Assembly (NCBI GenBank): GCA_030728325.1
Contig: JANQZT010000040.1
Span: 37,890 to 80,944 of the forward strand
Reading direction: 5' to 3'
Source: Pontimonas sp.
GTDB taxonomy: Bacteria; Actinomycetota; Actinomycetes; Actinomycetales; Microbacteriaceae
Length of the DNA: 43,055 nucleotides
The notes beneath the pieces were generated by a model that was not told the DNA's origin, made no database searches, and saw nothing but the letters and a program-made list of their open reading frames with translations. This document shows positions 28,907 through 37,970 of this stretch, piece by piece. Numbering within the stretch: the stretch's first letter is position 1; every line of letters begins with the position of its first letter. The position numbers and the translations under genes were made by a program.

Positions 28907-31030
28907 GTGAACGCCATAATTCGCTTTATTACTGGGCCCAAGACCGCATGGGTCACTCTCCTCATCGGATTGATTTTCGCCGTGTTGTCCTTCACGGTGT
29001 TCGCCGCCGAAGAGACCAACGTCAGCCCGGACAATGGTCTCCCCGATGACTCTGAAGTGATTCTGGTGGAGCAGGCTCTGGCCGAGATGCCTGGGTCTGA
29101 GGGAACGGCCGCGGTCGTGGTTCTCGCAAAGTCTTCGGGCGAGTTCACTGATGAGGACATTGTCTGGCTGCAGGGTGAATTTGACCCGATGATTCAGATG
29201 CCCGCGGGAGGCGCCAACGAGCTCTTCACCGAGTTCAGCAACGTCGAGGTGATGGGTGAACTCTTTGTTCCGCCTGCCACCATCTCGGAGGACAACACGA
29301 CGGCCGTGCTCACCATTCCGATGGACGAGATCGACGACGTCGATGAGCAGGCCGAGCGCATTGTGGAAGTCAGGGCGATCATCGCAGAGAACGTGCCCGC
29401 GGGGATTGAGCCTTACGTCACAGGTCCCGAGGGTTTCCAGGTCGACCTAGCGGGGGTTTTTGCCGGCGCGGACTTCACACTTCTCTTGGCGACTGTGCTC
29501 ATCGTGATTTTCCTCCTGTTGGTCACGTATCGAAGCCCCATTTTGTGGATCGTTCCTCTGCTCGTGGTGGGAACCGCGGATGGCATGGCAGGCCAGATTG
29601 GTCGAAACGTCGCGGCTTTCTTCAATATCACCGCGGACGGTTCCATCACGGGAATTCTTTCCGTTCTTGTCTTTGGAGCCGGCACCAACTACGCCCTCTT
29701 GCTGATTGCTCGTTACAAAGAGGAGTTGCTCACCACTGAAGATCGTCATGAAGCGATGGCGAAAGCTGTGAAGGGCGCCGGTCCTGCGATTCTCGCCTCT
29801 GGAGGCACAGTCGCGCTGGCTCTACTCACCTTGAGCTTTGCGGAGCTCGGTGGCAACAGAGCATTGGGTCTGGTGTGCGCTAGTGGAATTGTGGTCGCGA
29901 TGATCGCCGCCCTTGGTGTTTTGCCTGCAGCCATTGTGGTCTTTGGGCGGGGGTTGTTCTGGCCCTTCGTTCCTCGATTTGGGGGAGTAAACAAGTCTGA
30001 TACTGGCTGGTGGGCGAAGCTTGGCAAAGGTGTGAGCAGGCGACCCATCACCGTCGCGATTCTGGGTATTGCCGTCCTGGGAGGACTGAGCGTTGGGGCC
30101 ACCGGCATCACGATTGGGCTTCCCGAGACGGAGCAATTCCGGGTCAAGCCGGAGGCGGTCACCGGTATTGAGGTCCTGGCGGAAGCATTCCCCGCGGGAG
30201 CGAGCGCTCCCACACAGGTCATTGCCGTCAATGATCGGGCAGAAGATGTCGTCGAGGCCGCTCTGGCATCACCCCTCGTGGCATCGGCGGAGATTGTGAA
30301 CCAGAACGATGACTTCTCTCGCATTGATGTTGTCCTCGATGCCGAGGGCGGCAGTGAAGAGGCCTACGGGGCTATCGAGAGTCTTCGTGAGAACGTTCAG
30401 GCGGTCCCTGGGGCCAATGCACTCGTGGGTGGTGATGACGCCACCCGCCTCGCGGTGAAGCAGGCATACGAGCGGGACCAGCTCCTGGTCATCCCCCTGA
30501 TCCTGGTGTTGGTCTTCATCGTCTTGGTCCTGCTGTTGAAGGCACTGGTTGCGCCGATTCTGTTGCTGGGAAGCGTGGTGCTCTCGTTCTTCTCCGCCAT
30601 GGGCGCGGCCTGGCTAATTTTCCAGAATGTGTTTGGGATGTCGGGTCTGGACTTCAGTGTTTTCCTCTACTCCTTCCTCTTCCTGGTGGCGTTGGGTGTT
30701 GACTACAACATCTTCTTGGTCTCCCGGGCAAGAGAAGAGTCGGCAAATATGGCGACGACGTCACGTCAGCCCACCCGTCAGGCGATGATCAAGGCTTTGG
30801 GGGCTACCGGTGGAGTGATCACCAGCGCAGGAATTCTCTTGGCTGCCGTGTTCGCGGTCTTGGGTGTTCTTCCGTTGATTGCGCTGTTCCAAATCGGCAT
30901 CATCGTCGGTATCGGAGTGCTGATTGACACCCTGCTCGTGCGAACAGTGGTCGTGCCAGCCCTCGCCTTCATCACGGGGGATTCCTTCTGGTGGCCGCGG
31001 AAGAAACTCACGGCCAGTAAGTTTGCCTGA
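28907..31030 (+). CDS. MMPL/RND-superfamily transporter
   Basis: 707 aa with two repeated TM blocks; VTYRSPILWIVPLLVVG, FGAGTNYALLLIARYKEEL, VALGVDYNIFLVSRAREE. Confidence 0.93.
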   Translation: MNAIIRFITGPKTAWVTLLIGLIFAVLSFTVFAAEETNVSPDNGLPDDSEVILVEQALAEMPGSEGTAAVVVLAKSSGEFTDEDIVWLQGEFDPMIQMPAGGANELFTEFSNVEVMGELFVPPATISEDNTTAVLTIPMDEIDDVDEQAERIVEVRAIIAENVPAGIEPYVTGPEGFQVDLAGVFAGADFTLLLATVLIVIFLLLVTYRSPILWIVPLLVVGTADGMAGQIGRNVAAFFNITADGSITGILSVLVFGAGTNYALLLIARYKEELLTTEDRHEAMAKAVKGAGPAILASGGTVALALLTLSFAELGGNRALGLVCASGIVVAMIAALGVLPAAIVVFGRGLFWPFVPRFGGVNKSDTGWWAKLGKGVSRRPITVAILGIAVLGGLSVGATGITIGLPETEQFRVKPEAVTGIEVLAEAFPAGASAPTQVIAVNDRAEDVVEAALASPLVASAEIVNQNDDFSRIDVVLDAEGGSEEAYGAIESLRENVQAVPGANALVGGDDATRLAVKQAYERDQLLVIPLILVLVFIVLVLLLKALVAPILLLGSVVLSFFSAMGAAWLIFQNVFGMSGLDFSVFLYSFLFLVALGVDYNIFLVSRAREESANMATTSRQPTRQAMIKALGATGGVITSAGILLAAVFAVLGVLPLIALFQIGIIVGIGVLIDTLLVRTVVVPALAFITGDSFWWPRKKLTASKFA

Positions 31031-31821
31031 TGTCTGAACGATCGTTTCGGTTTAGTCACGCCATCACGCGCCGCCCACCCCTCAGTGCTGTTCACGGGTT
31101 ACGCGCAGAGGACGTGGGAAACCCCGATAGTGACGTCCTGATGCGCCACCACGACGCTTATGTCCTGGCATTGCGCCAGGCGGGTGTGGACGTAAGTGTC
31201 CTCGATGCTCTCGAAGAGTTCCCCGACTCGTTGTTTGTGGAGGACACGGCTCTCTGTCTTCAGGAAGGTGCCGTGGTGTTGCGCCCGGGAGCGCCCACTC
31301 GATTTGGCGAATCAATGGCCATGTCGCCCCACCTCGGTGACGTGTATTCAGAGGTTCGACAACTCGCGGGTCCTGGGTTCGTTGAGGGTGGAGACATCTT
31401 GACCACGGAAACAGAAATTCTGGTGGGGCGATCAGCTCGGACCAATGCCGAAGGTATCGCAGAGCTCCGTGAAGCGGTGGCGGACTGGGGTTACACCGTC
31501 CGGGAACTGACAACTCCTCCTGGGGTGTTGCACTTCAAGTCCGATTGTTCTCTGCTCGATGGCTCGACGATTCTGTCCACCCCGCGCCTCAGTGCGAGTG
31601 GCTGCTTCGAGGGCTACACCGTGGTCGATGTTGCCGAGGGTGAAGAGCCAGCGGCCAATAGCATCCGAGTCAACGATGTCGTGTTTATGCCTTCGGGTTT
31701 CCCTCTCACCACCGAGCGGGTGCGAGACGCTGGGTTCGTCGTGATCGAGTTAGAGAACTCCGAATGCCAGAAAATTGACGGCGGGTTGTCGTGCCTGTCC
31801 CTCCGATTCACTCCGAGTTAG
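31030..31821 (+). CDS. Dimethylarginine dimethylaminohydrolase (DDAH)-like / amidinotransferase-fold hydrolase
   Basis: FPDSLFVEDTALCLQEGAVVLRPGAPTRFGE; VEGGDILTTETEILVGRSARTNAEG; VLHFKSDCSLLDG; C-terminal LENSECQKIDGGLSCLSLRF. Confidence 0.88.
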   Translation: MSERSFRFSHAITRRPPLSAVHGLRAEDVGNPDSDVLMRHHDAYVLALRQAGVDVSVLDALEEFPDSLFVEDTALCLQEGAVVLRPGAPTRFGESMAMSPHLGDVYSEVRQLAGPGFVEGGDILTTETEILVGRSARTNAEGIAELREAVADWGYTVRELTTPPGVLHFKSDCSLLDGSTILSTPRLSASGCFEGYTVVDVAEGEEPAANSIRVNDVVFMPSGFPLTTERVRDAGFVVIELENSECQKIDGGLSCLSLRFTPS

Positions 31822-33101
31822 CGCTCTTCGAGACCCCACGCCTGGCCATAACCACCCTCGGACTCTGGCGTGGCCATGAGATCCAAGAAGGGCTTTGCAT
31901 CGAAGGCTTCGGGTCCGTGAACTCCGGAGCCTGACCACACACCGGTGGCGAGAAGCTCCAGAGCGAGAGCAGGGGCGAGGGCTGTTTGCCACACGACGCA
32001 CTGGGCGTCGTAGTGCTCCATCGTCCAGGCGTTGTCAATCGCGTGATACAGATAGACCTCGCGGGGCGCCCCATCCTTGCCTTTTCCGGTCACCCAGGTT
32101 CCCGCACACGTGGTCCCGCTCATGCGATCACCCAGTGTGGCCGGGTCTGGCAACACTGCAGCGACCAGGTCGCGGGGTGACACAGAAGCAAGGGAACGCT
32201 TGCCCTCGGAGTCGGGTGCGGTGCGCACCGATGTCGGTTCGATCGAATCCAAACCGAGAAGGTTGAGGGTTCTCAGAACCCCAATGAATTCCTCCCCGAG
32301 ACCGTATTTGAATGTCACCCGTTTCGCGTCGAGATAGCGGGGGACCAGCGCGACCTCTTCGTGCTCAACATTGACGCACTCGACCGGACCGATACCTGCA
32401 GGGAAGGTGAACACCTCAGGCTCACTAAAGGGTGCGGTGGTGAACCAGCCTTTGCTTTTCTCCCAGATGAGGGGAGGGTTGAGGCACTCTTCGATCGTTG
32501 TCCAAATGCTGAAGGAGGGCGCGAAGATTTCGCGCCCGTTCTCATCGGTGACCACGAGGTTGGCTCCATCGCGGACACCAATTTCGTCAATGTCGCTGAA
32601 AAGGTGATCGGCAGCGTATTTAGCGAAGACATCTGAAATGCCAGGTTCCACACCCATTCCGACCAGCGCCAAACGCCCTTCCTTCTCCCACTCCGAAGCC
32701 TTCTCGAACTGGTAGTCGCCGAGCTTGATTCCGGGGGTGGTGTGTGGGTCGCTCGGGTGGGGCTTAGAGAGACTCATGGCCATGTCCATGTAGTCGGCCC
32801 CCGCGGCTAGCGCGCCATCGAAGATGCTCTCCACGAACGAGGGTTCCACAGCATTCATCACGATGGTGGATCCGTGTGCACGAGCAGCGTCGGTCACGTT
32901 CGAGGGCTGTGACGCGTCTATGTGGGCCGCGCTGAATCGGGGGTGAGCCGCGGGGAATCGTTTCTCAATCCACGCCACCACGGATTCCGCCCGCGAGAGG
33001 TCATAGTCAGCGACGACTACTGACTCATAGAAGTCACGTGTCGCCAGTAGTTTCGCGAGAGAGTTCCCAACGCCTCCGGCGCCAACAAGCAGAATTTTCA
33101 T
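31818..33101 (-). CDS. Saccharopine dehydrogenase family protein
   Basis: MKILLVGAGGVGNSLAKLLATRDF; VNAVEPSFVESIFDGALAAGADYMDMAMS; GMGVEPGISDVFAKYAADHLF. Confidence 0.88.
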   Translation of the reverse strand: MKILLVGAGGVGNSLAKLLATRDFYESVVVADYDLSRAESVVAWIEKRFPAAHPRFSAAHIDASQPSNVTDAARAHGSTIVMNAVEPSFVESIFDGALAAGADYMDMAMSLSKPHPSDPHTTPGIKLGDYQFEKASEWEKEGRLALVGMGVEPGISDVFAKYAADHLFSDIDEIGVRDGANLVVTDENGREIFAPSFSIWTTIEECLNPPLIWEKSKGWFTTAPFSEPEVFTFPAGIGPVECVNVEHEEVALVPRYLDAKRVTFKYGLGEEFIGVLRTLNLLGLDSIEPTSVRTAPDSEGKRSLASVSPRDLVAAVLPDPATLGDRMSGTTCAGTWVTGKGKDGAPREVYLYHAIDNAWTMEHYDAQCVVWQTALAPALALELLATGVWSGSGVHGPEAFDAKPFLDLMATPESEGGYGQAWGLEER

Positions 33102-33270
33102 ACTTCAACGCTAGTGCGAAAGGGTCTACTTTGTCCCCTTGGAAGAAACAGCATCGACCTGGGCAATACGGGCCATGATGTCATCGCTTGATCCACTGCC
33201 GGTCATGGACAGACCGGCGGGACATTGGTTTCATGGGTGAACATCACCCCGGGGGTTATGCCAGCGCAAC

Positions 33271-34239
33271 CTAGGGAAGAAGAAGAAGTTTGCCTGAGGT
33301 GAGACGAGCGGCAAGATCCGCGTGGGCCTTATGAGCGTTCTCGAGCGGGTAAGTCCCGTGCAGAGAGAAGGACAGCGATCCATTTTCAAGCGCCTCGAAT
33401 ACTTCAGATGCTCTCCACCTCAGTTCCTCGGGAGTCCCGGTGAAATGCGTGAGGCTGGGACGGGTCAAGAACAGCGATCCCAACTGGTTCAAAATTTGCG
33501 GATCGAAGGACTCCACGGGGCCACTGGATTGACCAAAAAGCGCCATGACGCCTCGCGGTGCGAGGCTGTGCAAACTCGCGTTGAAGGTGTCTCGCCCCAC
33601 GCCGTCATAGACAACCCGCACACCTTCAGTGCTCGTAATTTCTCTCACTCTCTGGGCGACATCTTCTCGGTCGTATCGAATGATGTGGTGCGCGCCTGCG
33701 GCCACAGCGGCGTCAGCTTTCGCGTCCGTAGACACTGTGCCAATAACCTCACCACCGCGGGCCCGAATCATCTGACACAAGAGCAGCCCGACGCCACCGG
33801 CAGCGGCGTGAACCAGGGCAGTATCCCCCGGCACTATCTTGTGGACGCTGGTCACGAGATAGTGGGCGGTAAGACCCTGCAACATCATTCCGGCAGCTGT
33901 CTCCAGACTCAGGGAGTCCGGAACGAGGACAGCTACATCCGCTGGCATGGCGACGAGCTCGGAGTAACTTCCGAGGTGGCCCGTCCACGCCACCCGATCA
34001 CCCGGGGAAAACTCGGTGACTGCAGCACCGACCGACCGGATGACTCCCGCTCCCTCGAGACCCGGGGTGTAGGGAAGAGCAAGGGAGTAAAGACCCTCAC
34101 GTTGGTAGATGTCAATGAAGTTGACCCCTGCCGCGTGGACATCGACGATGATGTCGCGCTCGCCACCGGTTGGCTCCGGCACCTCCGAGGAAACGAGGAC
34201 CTCAGGCCCTCCGGTCTGGGACACAACAATTGCTCGCAC
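33271..34239 (-). CDS. Quinone oxidoreductase (zeta-crystallin-like MDR)
   Basis: TGGPEVLV..VPEPTGGERDIIVDVHAAGVNFIDIYQREGLY; VHAAAGGVGLLLCQMIRARGGEVIGTV. Confidence 0.93.
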   Translation of the reverse strand: MRAIVVSQTGGPEVLVSSEVPEPTGGERDIIVDVHAAGVNFIDIYQREGLYSLALPYTPGLEGAGVIRSVGAAVTEFSPGDRVAWTGHLGSYSELVAMPADVAVLVPDSLSLETAAGMMLQGLTAHYLVTSVHKIVPGDTALVHAAAGGVGLLLCQMIRARGGEVIGTVSTDAKADAAVAAGAHHIIRYDREDVAQRVREITSTEGVRVVYDGVGRDTFNASLHSLAPRGVMALFGQSSGPVESFDPQILNQLGSLFLTRPSLTHFTGTPEELRWRASEVFEALENGSLSFSLHGTYPLENAHKAHADLAARLTSGKLLLLP

Positions 34240-34282
34240 AGATCACCTTTCCTTGGGTGACCCCAGAATACGCCGATGCGGC

Positions 34283-35884
34283 CTAGGAGTAGAGGGCCCG
34301 AACAGCTGCTTCGGCGTCGGCGGGGGTGCTCGCGGCAAGGGCAACCCGTGCGGAGTGGGAGGCCGAGTCGGCATCCACTGCACTGAGTGCAGTGCTCACA
34401 GAATCGACAGCGCTGGGTGCGACGCTGACGGAGTCAATTCCCAACCCCGCAAAGACAATCGATAGCAGCGGATTGGCGGCACTCTCTCCACACACACCGA
34501 CAGGGATTCCCAAGCTTCTTGCTGACTCGGCGATGGTCCTGATGGTCCGCAGAAGACCCGGCTGCCACGGGTCATTGAGTGCGCCGAGCCGGGGGTGCAT
34601 GCGATCAGCAGCAAAAAGATATTGAGAGAGGTCATTTGTCCCGATACTCACAAAGCTCAGGAGACCCACGAGGTCGGTCATCACAGGGACGATGGCGGGA
34701 GTCTCAATCATGATTCCCACCTGAGTGATGCCGGCCTCATCACAGAGGGCCTTGAATTCCCTCACCTCCGACACGGTCGACACCATCGGTGCCATGACAC
34801 CGACATCGCGCCCGGTCGCAGCAATGGCCTTCGCAATAGCCGTCAGTTGGGAGCGCTGAAACTCGTGGTGTTCGGCCGTGAGCCTGAATCCTCGAACGCC
34901 CAGGGCGGGGTTTTCCTCGTGAGGAAGAGCCAGAAATGGCACAGGCTTGTCACTGCCCGCGTCGATTGTCCTGATGATTATTTTGCCGGCAGGAGCGGCC
35001 TTGAGGACATCGATGTAGAGCGATGTTTGCTCGTCCACACTCGGCATCGCCGAAGCGGCCAGATAGAGGACTTCGGTCCGAAAGAGTCCCACTCCTCGCG
35101 CCGAGGTTGTGGAGGCTTTCTCTGCGTCTGCAACCCCACCGATGTTGGCCCGAACGGTAATGAGGGGAGCATCAGCCTGGGGAATGAACGATATGGCCGT
35201 GGTCGCACTCGATATGTCGCCCCCCACAACAGCACGGTTGCCTTCGGGGTCCACCAAAATGCTCGTTCCTTGCTCGAGAGACATGGCACCTGTGGCGCTC
35301 ACGACCGCGGGAATCCCCAGAGCTCGACAAATGATTGCCGTGTGAGAGGTGGGACCTCCCAGTTCTGTGATCACCCCCACCACGGAGTCCCCAAACTGGG
35401 ATGTTTCCAGCGGAGTGAGGTCCTCGGCGACGATAATCCACCTGCCCTCGCGAGGAATTCCTGGACCGGCGGCAAGACCTCTGGTCCAGGCGGAGATGCG
35501 AGCGGCAATGCCGCGCAAGTCTCCGATTCGAGATTGAAAGTCCTCGTCATCTCCCATGAGGTCAGCAAATTCATCGAGAGCTCTGAATAAGCCTGTGGGA
35601 GCGTCTGCGCCTGCATCCAGATGGGGACGGGCCATCTCCTGAAGTTCGGGATCTTCCAGGATGATCAGTAAGGCGTCGAGAATCTCTCGAGTGGTGGTGT
35701 CACCGGAGGATGCCTCATCACGAATAGTCGCCGCTGTGGTGGCTATGGCGGTGCCGAGAATGCTGGCTTCCTCATCCGCTGAATGGGTCGAGGTTTTGTG
35801 CTCAAAGACCTCATCCGAGGTGCGCAAGACAAAGACCTCACCCACGGCCGCGTGAGAGCCGACTCCAATCCCGGTGAGTTCCAT
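34283..35884 (-). CDS. ptsI: PTS enzyme I (phosphoenolpyruvate-protein phosphotransferase)
   Basis: Active-site LGGPTSHTAIICRALGIPAVV; ARANIGG..FRTEVLYL; MAPMVSTVSEVREFK; GTNDLSQYLFAADR; VCGESAANP. Confidence 0.97.
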   Translation of the reverse strand: MELTGIGVGSHAAVGEVFVLRTSDEVFEHKTSTHSADEEASILGTAIATTAATIRDEASSGDTTTREILDALLIILEDPELQEMARPHLDAGADAPTGLFRALDEFADLMGDDEDFQSRIGDLRGIAARISAWTRGLAAGPGIPREGRWIIVAEDLTPLETSQFGDSVVGVITELGGPTSHTAIICRALGIPAVVSATGAMSLEQGTSILVDPEGNRAVVGGDISSATTAISFIPQADAPLITVRANIGGVADAEKASTTSARGVGLFRTEVLYLAASAMPSVDEQTSLYIDVLKAAPAGKIIIRTIDAGSDKPVPFLALPHEENPALGVRGFRLTAEHHEFQRSQLTAIAKAIAATGRDVGVMAPMVSTVSEVREFKALCDEAGITQVGIMIETPAIVPVMTDLVGLLSFVSIGTNDLSQYLFAADRMHPRLGALNDPWQPGLLRTIRTIAESARSLGIPVGVCGESAANPLLSIVFAGLGIDSVSVAPSAVDSVSTALSAVDADSASHSARVALAASTPADAEAAVRALYS

Positions 35885-35901
35885 GAGTGGTGGGCCCGGG
35901 C

Positions 35902-36174
35902 CTAACCCTGGTTGATGAGGTTTTCGATCTCACCAGCGAGCGTCTCGGGATCGCTCGATCCTGCGGAGTCGATGACGATCTCGAGAGTCTCACCCGTCTT
36001 GACCTTGAGAGCCAACATTTTGAGCGCCGAGGTGGCGAGCGCTTCTGCTCCAGCAGCGCTTCGCAGCGTGACGGTCGCTCCTGTTTCTCTCACCAGTGTG
36101 ACGATCTGACCGACAGGGCGTGCGTGGAGGCCAATCGGGTCTTCCACGGTGACGGTGTGAACGTGTGCGCTCAT
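35902..36174 (-). CDS. ptsH: PTS phosphocarrier protein HPr
   Basis: 90 aa; active-site GLHARPVGQIV. Confidence 0.97.
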   Translation of the reverse strand: MSAHVHTVTVEDPIGLHARPVGQIVTLVRETGATVTLRSAAGAEALATSALKMLALKVKTGETLEIVIDSAGSSDPETLAGEIENLINQG

Positions 36175-36176
36175 CC

Positions 36177-37226
36177 CTAGACCCCCTGAGGCTTGATCAC
36201 GACTTTGATGGCTTCCCCTGACGTTACCGCGCTGATCGCGTCCTGTACCTGGTCGAGTGGGAGACGGTGGGTAATTAAGTCGGCGACAGGAACGGCTCCT
36301 GAGGCGATGAGGGCCAAAGCTTCTTTGTTCTGCGCGGGGGAGGAGCCATTAGCGCCGGCAAGGATGAGTTCCTTGTAGTGAACAACGTTGGAGTCAACCT
36401 GGATCATGGGCTTGTCTTTGGGAAGCCCTCCAAAGAAGCTGACCCGGCCACCAGGCGCTGCCATGGCGATGGCTTGTTCCTGTGCTTGACCAGACGGCGC
36501 AGCGGTGATGATCACACTGGGCCCAATTCCGTCGGTCTCCGCGGAGACGATTTCCTCGAGGTTCTCAGACGACATATCGATAGCTCGGTCTGGCTTCACA
36601 GCGTCGGCGGAGAGCTTGAGCCGCCCTCCGTTGATGTCGGCTAGCATGACCTTGGTGGCACCCAGCGCTCGCGCCAATCTGATGTGGAGACACCCAATAG
36701 GCCCTGCCCCCATCACTAGCACGGTGTCGCCTGGGCCGACGTTGACGAGACGTTGCGCGTTCAGAACACAGGCAAGTGGTTCCGCTACTGAGGCTTCATC
36801 GAAGCTGAGGCCCTCAGGAATCGTGTTGACGCCGTCTGCCTTGATGACTGCTTGAGGGACAACCATCTCCTGAGCGAATCCTCCAGGGAATTGGTAACCC
36901 ATGGAAGTTTGGTTGATGCAAATACCCTGCTTGCCCGCTTTGCAGGCCCAACACTCTTCGCAAGGCACAGCGGCAATGATCTGCACGCGTTGGCCGACGC
37001 TGTAGCCGGTGGTGCCACTTCCCACCTCAATAATTTCTCCCGCAATCTCGTGGCCAATGATCTGAGGTGGCTCGAGGCGTGGGTGTCCGTGATGGAAAAT
37101 CTTTGCGTCTGTTCCGCAGGTCGCGCAGGACTCAACTCGAATCTTGAGCTCATCGGCCGCCGGGCTTGGGGTGTCAACCTCAATGACATTTAGGTCGCCA
37201 GGTCCCTGGAACAGTGCAGCCTTCAT
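36177..37226 (-). CDS. Zinc-dependent MDR alcohol/polyol(-phosphate) dehydrogenase (SorD/GatD-like)
   Basis: ATCGTDAKIFHHG, GHEIAGEIIEVGSG, CEECWACKAGKQGIC structural Zn motif, VMGAGPIGCLHIRLARALGA. Confidence 0.9.
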   Translation of the reverse strand: MKAALFQGPGDLNVIEVDTPSPAADELKIRVESCATCGTDAKIFHHGHPRLEPPQIIGHEIAGEIIEVGSGTTGYSVGQRVQIIAAVPCEECWACKAGKQGICINQTSMGYQFPGGFAQEMVVPQAVIKADGVNTIPEGLSFDEASVAEPLACVLNAQRLVNVGPGDTVLVMGAGPIGCLHIRLARALGATKVMLADINGGRLKLSADAVKPDRAIDMSSENLEEIVSAETDGIGPSVIITAAPSGQAQEQAIAMAAPGGRVSFFGGLPKDKPMIQVDSNVVHYKELILAGANGSSPAQNKEALALIASGAVPVADLITHRLPLDQVQDAISAVTSGEAIKVVIKPQGV

Positions 37227-37229
37227 GCT

Positions 37230-37661
37230 TTATGCGCCTTTCAGAATTAGGTCTCTAATGACCTCTGCGTCGGATGTTGTGCGAAGTGTGTGGGCGGAAG
37301 CTTCATCCATGAGAAGGTCCGCCAAGTTGCCGAGGATTTCGACGTGACCGTCTCCCTGTGATGCGATTCCCACGCACACCGAGATCTCTTCGTTCACCCA
37401 GGTCACGGGTGTCGTGAATCGAACGAAGACTAATTGGTCAAAGTTCACGAACTGCCGGGACTCATCAGTCCCATGGGGGATTGCGAAACCATCCCCTAGT
37501 TCAGAGGGGAAGATCTGCTCTCTCTCCCACATGGCCTCTGCGTATTCCGAGGAGACAGCTCCTAGGTCCACCAGGAGTGAGCCGCAGATGCGGACGGCCT
37601 CCTCTCGCGAGGAGGCCGTCGCATCGAGCGTGATACCGGCCAGTTGGAGTAAATCAGCCAT
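37230..37661 (-). CDS. PTS EIIA component (fructose/mannitol type)
   Basis: MADLLQLAGITLDATASSREEAVRICGSLLVDLGAVSSEYAEAMWEREQIFPSELGDGFAIPHGTDESR active-site His; start taken at ATG 37661 overlapping the EIIB stop. Confidence 0.92.
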   Translation of the reverse strand: MADLLQLAGITLDATASSREEAVRICGSLLVDLGAVSSEYAEAMWEREQIFPSELGDGFAIPHGTDESRQFVNFDQLVFVRFTTPVTWVNEEISVCVGIASQGDGHVEILGNLADLLMDEASAHTLRTTSDAEVIRDLILKGA

Positions 37662-37968
37662 CTGAGATGGTGTCTCCATTCTGAAGAGCCCCGACCAGCT
37701 TGGCAATGTTGAGATCACCCAAGAACATGTCGAAGATGATCACCACCGACTCGGGAACAGCCTGTTTCGCCCGAGCACTAAGGCCCCGGTGAACAAGCAC
37801 GATCTCGTGCGGTGTTTCTGCCAATTGATTCACCGGTGAATGAACAACGGTGATGCCTTGACTCTTGAGCTGTTTCGCTAATTGCCGGGCCACCATAACG
37901 CTGGAGCCCATGCCTGCTTCGCAGGCAACAACAATTTGCTTGACGTCACTCGCCGATACTGAGGCCAT
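37654..37968 (-). CDS. PTS EIIB component (mannitol type)
   Basis: 104 aa; VVACEAGMGSSVMVARQLAKQL active-site Cys. Confidence 0.93.
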   Translation of the reverse strand: MASVSASDVKQIVVACEAGMGSSVMVARQLAKQLKSQGITVVHSPVNQLAETPHEIVLVHRGLSARAKQAVPESVVIIFDMFLGDLNIAKLVGALQNGDTISDG

Positions 37969-37970
37969 GG

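Noticed and set aside
33130-33210. 26-codon minus ORF MTGSGSSDDIMARIAQVDAVSSKGTK as a gene remnant
   Set aside because: Too short; no convincing family match by eye and overlaps a hairpin; reported only as part of the noncoding island.
33322-34260. 312-aa plus-strand ORF antisense to the quinone oxidoreductase
   Set aside because: Same reasoning: shadow of a clear MDR gene.
34243-34260. TCACC-N7/8-GGTGA inverted repeat between ptsI and the quinone oxidoreductase as a terminator
   Set aside because: Only about 5 bp of stem and no U-tract; too weak to call.
34595-35590. 331-aa plus-strand ORF antisense to ptsI
   Set aside because: Overlaps unambiguous EI coding sequence with intact motifs; translation looks like a frame artefact.
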